A program made the position numbers and the translations under genes. 64,000 nt of DNA, from NCBI GenBank assembly GCA_030733815.1, contig JAUZQE010000002.1, positions 1 to 64,000 of the forward strand, written 5' to 3'. The notes below the pieces were generated by a model that saw only the letters and a list, made by a program, of their open reading frames with translations, was not told where the DNA came from and did no database searches. The DNA comes from Yanghanlia caeni (lineage in GTDB: Bacteria; Pseudomonadota; Gammaproteobacteria; Burkholderiales; Burkholderiaceae_B). Below are positions 6,581-13,387 of the stretch, piece after piece (position 1 is the stretch's first letter; each line of letters begins with the position of its first letter).

Positions 6581-8349
6581 GTGGCGGCCTCCAGCTCGCG
6601 GTCCGCCGACTCCACCAGGTGAATGAAGGCGTCCTCCATCGTCGGGTCGGGTCGTTCGGGGCTGACCGCCGAACGTTTGAGCGCGTCGGGCGTATCCAGC
6701 GCAATCAGTTGCGCACGCGAGAGTATGGCCACGCGGTCGCAGTATTCGGCCTCGTCCATGAAGTGGGTGGTGACCATGATGGTCACGCCCTTGCGGGCCA
6801 GTCCGTTGATGTGGGTCCAGAATTCGCGCCGGGTGATCGGGTCCACGCCCGAAGTGGGTTCATCCAGAAACAGCACGGGCGGCCGGTGCATCAGCGAACA
6901 AGCCAATGCCAGGCGCTGCTTGTGGCCCAGCGGCAGGGAATCGGGCGTGGCGGACAGCCAGTCGCCCAGATCGAAGGTTTCGATCATCTCGGCAATGCGC
7001 TCGCGCCGGGTGTTGCCTTCCAGTCCGTAGACGCCGGCCGAGAATTCCAGGTTCTGCTGCACCGAGAGCAGGCCGTAGAGCGAAAACTTCTGCGCCATGT
7101 AGCCGAGCCGGCTCTTGGCTGCGCCGGTGGCGCGGCGCAGATCATGGCCCACCACATGCGCTTCGCCAGCAGTTGGTTTCAACAGGCCGCACAACATCTT
7201 GAAGGTGGTGGACTTGCCGGCGCCGTTAGGGCCGAGCAGGCCGAAGATTTCGCCCTTTTGCACCTCGAAGCTGACGTTGCCGGTGGCGGTGAACTCGCCG
7301 AAGCGCTTGGTGAGGTTTCGGCACGACACGGCAATGTCGGAACCCAGCTCAACCGGCGGCAGACGCTCGGCCAGCGTCGAAGTGCCGCCGGGGCCGCCAC
7401 CGAGCAGATCGATGAAGGCGTCTTCGAAGCGCGCGGGCACCTGCGCCAGCTCCACTCGCGCCTGATCGGACAGGGCCTGGAGCTGCTCCGCTTGAGCGCC
7501 CTCGCGCAACACCACGCGCACGCCGGCGCCCTGGATCACGCCATCGCTCACGCTGGGCAGGTCGAGTGCCTGGGTCAGGACCGCTCGGCGCTCGGCACCG
7601 ACGTCTTCCAGACGGAAACTGCGGCCTTCGAGCTGTGCGGTCAGCTCCTGCGGCGGGCCATCGAACAGGAGCTGCCCTTGGTTCAGCAGCAGCACGCTCT
7701 CGCAGCGCTCGGCTTCGTCGAGATAGGCGGTGGACCAGACCACGGCCATGCCTTCATCGGTCAGCGCCTGCACCATGCGCCACAAGTCCTGGCGGCTGAC
7801 CGGGTCGACACCCACGCCCGGCTCGTCCAGCAGCAGCACCTTCGGCCGCGCCATGAGCGCACAGGCAAGGCCCAGCTTCTGCTTCATGCCGCCGGAGAGC
7901 TTGCCGGCCAAACGCTTCGTAAAAGGCCCCAGTCGCGTGAAGTCCAGCAGCTCGGCAAACAGATCGGCGTTGCGGTCCGCATCCATGCCGCGCAACTGCG
8001 CATACAGGCGCATGTTCTCCATCACCGACAGGTCTTCGTACAGTCCAAAGCGTTGCGGCATGTAGCCGCTGGCGACGTGAATGGCGTCGTTGTCCTTGAC
8101 CACGTCATAGCCTGCCAAGGTGACGTGGCCGGCGTTCGGCACCAGGAGGCCGGTCAGAATCCGCATCAGCGTCGTCTTGCCAGCGCCGTCGGGGCCGACC
8201 AGACCCGTCAGCCGCCCATAGTGGATGCGCGCGCTCAAGCCCCGCAGCGCCTTTACGTCGCCGAAATGCTTGTCCACGCCCTCGATGACGACGGCAGCGT
8301 CTTCGCCCGCACCCGCAGACACGGCGGCGATGGCAGGGCTTGCCTGCAT
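6577..8349 (-). CDS. ABC exporter ATPase with two nucleotide-binding domains (YbhF-like)
   Basis: This 590-residue energiser of the exporter has two full ATPase domains in tandem. Domain 1 has GPDGAGKTT (about residues 52-60), signature LSGGMKQK and Walker B LLLDEPGVGVDP. Domain 2 has GPNGAGKST, a degenerate signature LPLGHKQRL and Walker B LFLDEPTSGVDP. The degenerate second signature is also seen in YbhF, so it is a family trait and not damage. I chose the ATG at 8349 because it follows the adaptor stop by one base and has a GGGAG ribosome site. A longer start at 8391 would overlap the adaptor gene. Confidence 0.93.
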   Translation of the reverse strand: MQASPAIAAVSAGAGEDAAVVIEGVDKHFGDVKALRGLSARIHYGRLTGLVGPDGAGKTTLMRILTGLLVPNAGHVTLAGYDVVKDNDAIHVASGYMPQRFGLYEDLSVMENMRLYAQLRGMDADRNADLFAELLDFTRLGPFTKRLAGKLSGGMKQKLGLACALMARPKVLLLDEPGVGVDPVSRQDLWRMVQALTDEGMAVVWSTAYLDEAERCESVLLLNQGQLLFDGPPQELTAQLEGRSFRLEDVGAERRAVLTQALDLPSVSDGVIQGAGVRVVLREGAQAEQLQALSDQARVELAQVPARFEDAFIDLLGGGPGGTSTLAERLPPVELGSDIAVSCRNLTKRFGEFTATGNVSFEVQKGEIFGLLGPNGAGKSTTFKMLCGLLKPTAGEAHVVGHDLRRATGAAKSRLGYMAQKFSLYGLLSVQQNLEFSAGVYGLEGNTRRERIAEMIETFDLGDWLSATPDSLPLGHKQRLALACSLMHRPPVLFLDEPTSGVDPITRREFWTHINGLARKGVTIMVTTHFMDEAEYCDRVAILSRAQLIALDTPDALKRSAVSPERPDPTMEDAFIHLVESADRELEAAT

Positions 8350-8350
8350 T

Positions 8351-9391
8351 TCAACGCTCCCCCGCCGGGATACGGGTGCCGGCTTTCGCATCGACCTCGA
8401 TCGTCACCGGCATGCCCTGGCGCAAGGCACTGTCGCTGTCGGCTTCGTCGATGACGATGCGCAGGCGGTAGACCAGATCCGTGCGCAAATCCGTCGTCTC
8501 CACCGTCTTGGGGGTGAACTCGGCGCGCGGCGAGATGAAGCCGATCTGGCCGCGATAGACCTTCTCTGATGAATCGCTTTTGACGCGCACCACAGTACCG
8601 GGCGCGATGCGCCCCAAGTCCGACTCGCCCACGTAGGCGCGCACGTAAACCGGCTTGTCCAGGCTCAGGCTGTAGACCGCGCTCTGGCTTGTGACCATGC
8701 TGCCGGGCTCCCGCACTCGTGCGATGACGGTGCCGCTACTGGGCGCTATCAACTCGGTGTCCGCCAAGGCTGTCGTGGCTTGCGCTGCGGCAGCCTGTGC
8801 GGCCGCAAGGCGAGCTTCTGCCGCGGCGATGTCTTCCTTGCGAAAACCTTCGGATGCTTGCGACAGGGCCGCCTTGGCCGCTTCGACGCCAGCGGCTGCC
8901 TGGTCGCGCGCCGTGCGGGCGGCATCGACCGTGCGCTGGCTGCTGGCGCCCGATGCCAGCAGGCTACTCTGGCGCTGGAAATTGCGCTCGGTCTCGGTGG
9001 CGAGCGCCTGGGCCTGCCTGAGGGCTTCGCGCGCCTGGGTGATTTCCTGCGGTCGCAGGCCGCGGCGCAGCTTGGCCAGTTCGGCCTGCGCGACCTGCAC
9101 TTGGGCTTGCGCGGCGGCCAGCGCATCTCGGTAGGGCTGCGCGTCCAGCGTGGCCAGGCGATCGCCGGCGTTGACGGCATCGCCCTCGTCGAAAGCCATT
9201 TGCATCACGCGCCCGGGCTGACGGAAGGCCAGTTGCACCTCGCGGATGTCGACGTTGCCGTAGAGGCGCAATACATCTTGTTGTCCATGGTCGCGCGACA
9301 ACCAGAACGCCAGTGCGCCGCCAAGAGCGAGCACGACGACGGCGATCACGACCCAACGGGTTTTCTTGAAGAGGAGGTTTGGAATTTTCAT
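8351..9391 (-). CDS. HlyD/MFP-family membrane-fusion adaptor (YbhG-like)
   Basis: This 346-residue periplasmic adaptor links the ABC permeases to the outer-membrane channel. It has an N-terminal membrane anchor (WVVIAVVVLALGGALAFWL, about residues 13-31), a lipoyl/barrel-sandwich half starting VDIREVQLAFRQPGRV, and a long alanine- and glutamine-rich coiled coil (about residues 80-205). The second half-motif is ELIAPSSGTVIARVREPGSMV, followed by a beta-barrel region. The coiled-coil length suits docking to a TolC-like partner, which is encoded three genes downstream. It is separated from the ATPase by one base and lies 27 bases after the small membrane protein. Confidence 0.92.
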   Translation of the reverse strand: MKIPNLLFKKTRWVVIAVVVLALGGALAFWLSRDHGQQDVLRLYGNVDIREVQLAFRQPGRVMQMAFDEGDAVNAGDRLATLDAQPYRDALAAAQAQVQVAQAELAKLRRGLRPQEITQAREALRQAQALATETERNFQRQSSLLASGASSQRTVDAARTARDQAAAGVEAAKAALSQASEGFRKEDIAAAEARLAAAQAAAAQATTALADTELIAPSSGTVIARVREPGSMVTSQSAVYSLSLDKPVYVRAYVGESDLGRIAPGTVVRVKSDSSEKVYRGQIGFISPRAEFTPKTVETTDLRTDLVYRLRIVIDEADSDSALRQGMPVTIEVDAKAGTRIPAGER

Positions 9392-9418
9392 CGATGGGTT
9401 TCCGCTGGATAAAGGTGC

Positions 9419-9844
9419 TCAGTGCTCGCGTGCGACCGGCGCATTCGCCGCTGACCGGCGCCAGGCGATGGCCGCTATGCCAGCCCACACCAACGTGCGC
9501 AGCGTCATGGCGACCACCGTGCGTCGCTCCCAGGCGCCACCCAAAGCCACATGCACTCCGAAAGCGAGGAACACGAGTGCGGTCGCCACCGTGATGACAA
9601 TCGCTAACCACGCGGCCCAGCGCCGGCGCATCCACAAGCCGACGCCGGCGACGATGTAGGCGAACCCGGCCAGAAAATTGAACCAGAGCACGAAGGGCAC
9701 ATAGTGGCCGGCGGCTTGGCGCGCCGCGCCGTCGACAAACAGAACGGCGCCGCCCTCCCGAAGAGTGAGCAGGCCGAAGCCGATCGCGAGCGGGGAGATC
9801 AGCCAGTGCCAGATGCTGCGTTGTGGGTGAGTGGTCATCTTCAT
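9419..9844 (-). CDS. Small four-helix membrane protein of unknown function in the efflux operon
   Basis: This 141-residue hydrophobic protein has four clear predicted membrane segments: IWHWLISPLAIGFGLLTL, VPFVLWFNFLAGFAYIVAGV, WLAIVITVATALVFLAFGV and TLRTLVWAGIAAIAW. I do not recognise the family. It lies between the TetR repressor and the adaptor gene, so it is probably part of the exporter operon. The ATG at 9844 has an AAAGG purine run just upstream. Another ATG at 9838 is possible, and the longer reading from 10069 adds a low-complexity Arg/Pro tail that looks non-coding. Role unknown; an accessory exporter or stress membrane protein is possible. Confidence 0.7.
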   Translation of the reverse strand: MKMTTHPQRSIWHWLISPLAIGFGLLTLREGGAVLFVDGAARQAAGHYVPFVLWFNFLAGFAYIVAGVGLWMRRRWAAWLAIVITVATALVFLAFGVHVALGGAWERRTVVAMTLRTLVWAGIAAIAWRRSAANAPVAREH

Positions 9845-10031
9845 GGCCTTTACTTGATCGCGGAAACTCCCAAGCCTTCGCCGTCGTCGCGGTGTGCGTG
9901 TGCGTTCCGCCGGGCGGTCGGGCTGAGTGTTGAATGACGCGGATTCGCGCTGGAGGCGCAACGCGATCGCATGACCGTGGTGTGCCTCTCGGCCGACCGG
10001 GCAACTGCGTGGCGGCAGGATGGAAGGCGTT

Positions 10032-10640
10032 TCATCGGGTGTGCGTGATGCCACGGAGATAGATGGCAAACACGGCTGGCGCGTCGCGGCGGATGCGTGC
10101 TACATCGCCCGCCAGCAACGACTGCATCACCAGCCCTTGAATTGTGCCGATGAACAAGACGACGGCCGCGTCCACATCCAGTTCTGAATGCAGCTCGCTT
10201 CGCGCCTTACCGGCTTCGAGCAGTCGACGCAACCGCTCACCATATTGACGGGTCAAGGTCTGCACCATTTGCTTGGGCAGGGTCTCCCCCGGCCGCTGTA
10301 ATTCGCCGAAGAGCATCCTCGGCACCCCCGGGTGCTCGGCCACGAAGTCGATGTGCGTCTTGAAGATCGCTTCAAGAGCTGCGAGGGGGGACGTAGCACC
10401 TTCTGCGGCCTTGTCTACTCGAGCGAGCAGGCGTTCCGTAACCCAGGACATCACCGCCTGCAGGATTGCGTCCTTAGTCGGGAAGTGACGGAACAGTGCT
10501 CCCTGGGTCAACCCCATGCGCTGCGCGATGGCCGTGGTCGTGATGTCGCTGGGGTTCTGTTCGGCAGCCAAGTCGACCACTGCCTCGACGGTGGCCGCGC
10601 GCCTCTCATCAGCCGGTAGATGCCTGGAGTGTCCGCTCAT
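10032..10640 (-). CDS. TetR-family repressor (CecR/YbiH-like), probable regulator of the efflux operon
   Basis: This roughly 202-residue regulator has an N-terminal TetR DNA-binding domain (RRAATVEAVVDLAAEQ, then TTTAIAQRMGLTQGALFRHF with the recognition helix) and a helical ligand domain. Its position at the head of HlyD, ATPase and two permease genes reproduces the E. coli cecR(ybiH)-ybhGFSR arrangement, where CecR represses the pump. The ATG at 10640 has a GGGA element upstream; an ATG three codons earlier (10649) is possible but lacks one. A 14-bp palindrome lies just upstream of the gene. The 187-base gap to the next gene may hold a second promoter, but I cannot identify one. Confidence 0.85.
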   Translation of the reverse strand: MSGHSRHLPADERRAATVEAVVDLAAEQNPSDITTTAIAQRMGLTQGALFRHFPTKDAILQAVMSWVTERLLARVDKAAEGATSPLAALEAIFKTHIDFVAEHPGVPRMLFGELQRPGETLPKQMVQTLTRQYGERLRRLLEAGKARSELHSELDVDAAVVLFIGTIQGLVMQSLLAGDVARIRRDAPAVFAIYLRGITHTR

Positions 10641-10660
10641 TGCTTGCATCCCAAAAAGTG

Positions 10661-10674
10661 AGTAATCTATTACT
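10661..10674. promoter_or_regulatory. Palindrome, candidate TetR-family operator
   Basis: AGTAAT-CT-ATTACT is a perfect inverted repeat with 6-base arms and 2-base spacing, 20 bases upstream of the TetR start, in an AT-rich patch within GC-rich DNA. Its position and symmetry fit an autorepression operator. Binding is inferred, not shown. Confidence 0.5.
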
Positions 10675-10923
10675 ATCTTACCACTGTGCAGCCAGACCGC
10701 AAGAGGGGAAGCACGAAAAAGAGGTCCCGATGAACAGCAGAACTGCTATCTCAGACGGCTGCCAACGGTCGATTTCTGGCAGGCGCAAACGTCGCCCTCC
10801 GCACCTCATTGGCGGAAGGGCGCCGGCACATCGCAAGCCTGGCGGGGCGTAAGTGGGCGGGATGTGGATGGAGATGCTGGCGCCCGAGAGGCCGAACCAG
10901 AAGAAGACGAACAGGAGGTGGCC

Positions 10924-11820
10924 TTGGATTTCAGATTGCTGCGCTACTTCATCGCAGTCGCGGAAGAACTGCATCTGGCCCGGGCAGCCGAGCGTCTGGG
11001 CATCGAGCAATCGCCTGTGTCACGTGCGATGCGCGACCTAGAAAGCCAGCTTGGCGTGCAGTTGTTCGACCGCAGCACACGCCTGACGCGGCTGACCTGG
11101 GCCGGCCAGGTGTTCCTCGGCGAATGCCGGCGCGTGCAGGCCACCGTGGAGCAGGCAGTCAAGAGCGCCAAGGCGGCGGCACAGGGCTACCAGGGCCATC
11201 TGCGCATCGCGATCTGCGACGGCCTGGCGCAGCCCCGCATCGCCACCTTGCTGGCACGCAGCCGCGAGGAGGAGCCCGAGATGGAGATTCGCGTCTTCGA
11301 GCTGCCGTTCGCGCAGCAGCTCAAGACGCTGCACGACGATCTGCTGGACATCGGCTTTGCGTTGTCAAACGCGGTACATGATGGCCTCGTCGCCGAGCCG
11401 GTGTGGACCGATCCGCTGTCGGTGATCGTGCCCGCACGCCACCCCTTGCTGGCACACGTGCAGGTGCCGCTGGCCGAAGCCCTGAAGTTCCCGCTGGTTC
11501 TGTGCCATCCCGAATCGGGATCGGGCTGCCGCCATCAGATTCAAGCGCTGCTGCAGGACGCAGGCACGCCGCTCAAGCTGGTCGATGAAGTGACCAGCCT
11601 GGGCGTGATGCTGACCTTGGTCGGTGCCGGCTACGGCATCGGCTTCGCCATCGCCTCGCAGGTGCAGACGCTACAGTGCCCGGACATCTCCATTCGTCCC
11701 TTGGCCGGCAGCCCACCGGTGCTCTCTACCTACCTGCTGCGCCGCCGGGGCGAACCCTCGGAGCCCATGAAGCGGTTCATCGAGCGGGCGAAAGGCGGGC
11801 GGGACCGGGCCTGTCGATGA
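10924..11820 (+). CDS. LysR-family transcriptional regulator
   Basis: This regulator of about 298 residues has an N-terminal winged helix (DFRLLRYFIAVAEELHLARA, SVSRAMRDLE-like segment SPVSRAMRDLESQLGVQLFD) and a substrate-binding domain starting about residue 90 (GHLRIAICDGLAQPRIATLL). I place the start at TTG 10924 because an AGGAGG site lies exactly 5 bases before it and the protein then begins LDFRLLRYF as in the family. An upstream ATG at 10864 would add 20 acidic, non-conserved residues. No obvious divergent target gene lies next to it; the TetR gene is 275 bases away on the other strand. Its target and inducer are unknown. Confidence 0.85.
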   Translation: MDFRLLRYFIAVAEELHLARAAERLGIEQSPVSRAMRDLESQLGVQLFDRSTRLTRLTWAGQVFLGECRRVQATVEQAVKSAKAAAQGYQGHLRIAICDGLAQPRIATLLARSREEEPEMEIRVFELPFAQQLKTLHDDLLDIGFALSNAVHDGLVAEPVWTDPLSVIVPARHPLLAHVQVPLAEALKFPLVLCHPESGSGCRHQIQALLQDAGTPLKLVDEVTSLGVMLTLVGAGYGIGFAIASQVQTLQCPDISIRPLAGSPPVLSTYLLRRRGEPSEPMKRFIERAKGGRDRACR

Positions 11821-12177
11821 TGAGTCAATCCTTTGAGGACGCAGCTCACCTGTCCGTAGCGGCCTGTGGCGTGATGTGCCAGTGGACAGATAGACTTCGG
11901 TATGAAATCCGATGCTCTGGCTGTTGATGGATGTGCTTGGCTCGCTTTGGATCACCCGCAACGGCCTGCGTTGACCAGGCCGAAGACGTGAGTCCACAAT
12001 CGAGTCCATTCCGTGACGCTTGGATCGGAAAAAACGTTCGTAATAAACGAGTTAGCGACCGGGTGCTGTTCCCATCACCCGCTCCATCCCGGTTCCCGCT
12101 CTTTCACCAAGGCGGTCTGGTGCATTCCCTGCGTGGGAAGCCCACGCCAGAGCGGGGGCGACCGCGGCGCGCAACGG
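11821..12177. other. 357-base gene-free region between accessory and core segments
   Basis: No coding sequence with family support was found on either strand. The first two thirds show no recognisable site. The last third (12060-12156) is unusually rich in inverted repeats and is listed separately. This may mark the junction between the accessory region and the backbone, but I found no tRNA gene, direct repeat or integrase to prove it. Confidence 0.5.
12060..12156. other. Cluster of hairpins, including a three-way-junction-like fold
   Basis: Four inverted repeats are packed into 97 bases. CGGGTG (12060-12065) pairs with CACCCG (12076-12081). CCCGCTCT (12095-12102) pairs with AGAGCGGG (12149-12156) and encloses CACCA/TGGTG (12105-12109 with 12118-12122) and GCGTGGG/CCCACGC (12131-12137 with 12141-12147, 3-base loop). 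The nested set can fold as a three-way junction on either strand. There is no U-tract, so it is not a standard intrinsic terminator. It lies 21 bases past the 3' end of the alcohol dehydrogenase gene. It could be an RNA element, a 3' stabilising structure or a mobile repeat. Confidence 0.4.
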
Positions 12178-13227
12178 TCACGGCTGTGCGAGGGTTGCCA
12201 TGTCGATCACGAACCGGTAGCGCACGTCAGACTTCTCCATGCGCTCGAACGCCTCGTTGATCTGATCCATGCGGATCATCTCGCAGTCGGGCAATATGTT
12301 CTTCTCGGCGCAGAATTCAAGCAGTTCCTGTGTTTCGCGTATGCCGCCGATCAGCGAGCCGGCAATGCGGCGCCGCCCCATGACCAGCGGAATCGTGCTG
12401 GTCTCGTCTACGGGGCCGACCTGGCCCACGATCACCAGCGTACCGTCGATGTCCAGCAGCGGCACGTAGGGGGTCAGATCGTGCCTTACAGGTACCGTGT
12501 CGATGATCAGGTCGAAACTGTCGGCGGCGGCCGCCATGGCATCGGCGTCGCCCGACACCAGCAGCCGGTGCGCGCCCAGCGCCAGGGCGTCGGCCTGCTT
12601 GTCGGGCGTGCGGCTCAGCACCGTGACGTCGGCGCCCAGGCCCACGGCCAGCTTCACGGCCATGTGCCCCAGTCCGCCCAGCCCGATCACGCCCACCCGG
12701 CTGCCCGGGCCGACGTTCCATGTTTTCAGGGGTGAATACGTGGTGATGCCCGCGCACAGCAGGGGGGCGGCCCGTGCAAGATCGAGCCCTTGCGGAACGC
12801 GCAGGCAGAACTCTTCGCGTGCGACGAGGTGTCGCGAATACCCGCCCTGGGTGTATTCGCGCGTGATCCGGTCGCGTCCGCCATAGGTGAATGTGCTGTG
12901 TTCGCGGCAGAGCTGCTCTTCCCCCTTCTGGCACTGATCGCAGTGCATGCAGCTGTCGACCATGCAGCCGACGGCGACGTGGTCGCCGACTCGGTGGCGT
13001 GTGACCTCGGGGCCCACCGCGATCACGCGGCCGATGATCTCGTGGCCGGGCACGATGGGGTAATAGCTGCCGCCCCAGTCGTTGCGGGCGGTGTGCAAGT
13101 CGGAATGGCATACCCCGCAGTACAGGATCTCCATGGCGACGTCGTTGGCGCGCAGGTCACGTCGTTCGAATTCGTAGGGCGCGAGCGGCGTGTCGGGGCT
13201 GTAAGCGGCATAGCCTATGGTGTGCAT
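12178..13227 (-). CDS. Zinc-dependent NAD(P) alcohol dehydrogenase, cinnamyl-alcohol-dehydrogenase (YahK-like) family
   Basis: This 349-residue medium-chain dehydrogenase interconverts aldehydes and alcohols using NADP(H), by analogy with YahK. Catalytic zinc ligands are visible in YCGVCHSDLH (Cys40) and GHEIIG (His62). The structural zinc site is the four-cysteine lobe DSCMHCDQCQKGEEQLC (about Cys93, 96, 99 and 107). A Rossmann motif GLGGLGHMAVKLA follows. Length is normal. It is a single gene, divergent from aconitase with a 160-base gap. The physiological substrate cannot be told from sequence; detoxification of aromatic or branched aldehydes is typical of the family. Confidence 0.9.
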   Translation of the reverse strand: MHTIGYAAYSPDTPLAPYEFERRDLRANDVAMEILYCGVCHSDLHTARNDWGGSYYPIVPGHEIIGRVIAVGPEVTRHRVGDHVAVGCMVDSCMHCDQCQKGEEQLCREHSTFTYGGRDRITREYTQGGYSRHLVAREEFCLRVPQGLDLARAAPLLCAGITTYSPLKTWNVGPGSRVGVIGLGGLGHMAVKLAVGLGADVTVLSRTPDKQADALALGAHRLLVSGDADAMAAAADSFDLIIDTVPVRHDLTPYVPLLDIDGTLVIVGQVGPVDETSTIPLVMGRRRIAGSLIGGIRETQELLEFCAEKNILPDCEMIRMDQINEAFERMEKSDVRYRFVIDMATLAQP

Positions 13228-13312
13228 GTCGGGCTCCGGTTCAAGAGTTGCTGTACCCCCGGTTTCGGGGAAGCCTGATGGTAACGCCTGCGTTGGCGGT
13301 AGGTAAATTCAT

Positions 13313-13329
13313 GATGCGGCAAGCGCATC
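13313..13329. promoter_or_regulatory. Palindrome in the adh-acnA divergent region
   Basis: GATGCG-GCAAG-CGCATC, with 6-base arms and a 5-base spacer, lies 59 bases upstream of the aconitase start. Its place between divergent genes makes a regulator site plausible. No known operator consensus is matched. Confidence 0.3.
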
Positions 13330-13387
13330 GTGATACATTGATTTGATTGACATTTTGAGTTGGCCATTCGAGAAGGAGTAGCGCGAT

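Noticed and set aside
7121-7245. Degenerate signature in the second ATPase domain as a sign of decay
   Set aside because: LPLGxKQRL in the second domain is a known trait of YbhF-type ATPases, so it is not damage.
6541-8454. A 637-codon plus-strand frame antisense to the ABC ATPase
   Set aside because: It is an overlap artefact of GC-rich third positions; the minus-strand ATPase has all motifs.
10730-10852. A 40-codon plus-strand reading from ATG 10730
   Set aside because: Has a weak purine run upstream, but the peptide is Arg/Pro-rich with no conserved features, so it is not called as a gene.
10678-11010. A minus-strand frame with a transmembrane-like stretch (LLFVFFWFGLSGASIS)
   Set aside because: It overlaps the LysR start region antisense, lacks a ribosome site and has no family match I recognise; possibly a relic, but not supported.
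11821-12177. A tRNA or attachment site at the accessory/core boundary
   Set aside because: No tRNA cloverleaf with T-loop consensus, no direct repeat pair and no integrase were found.
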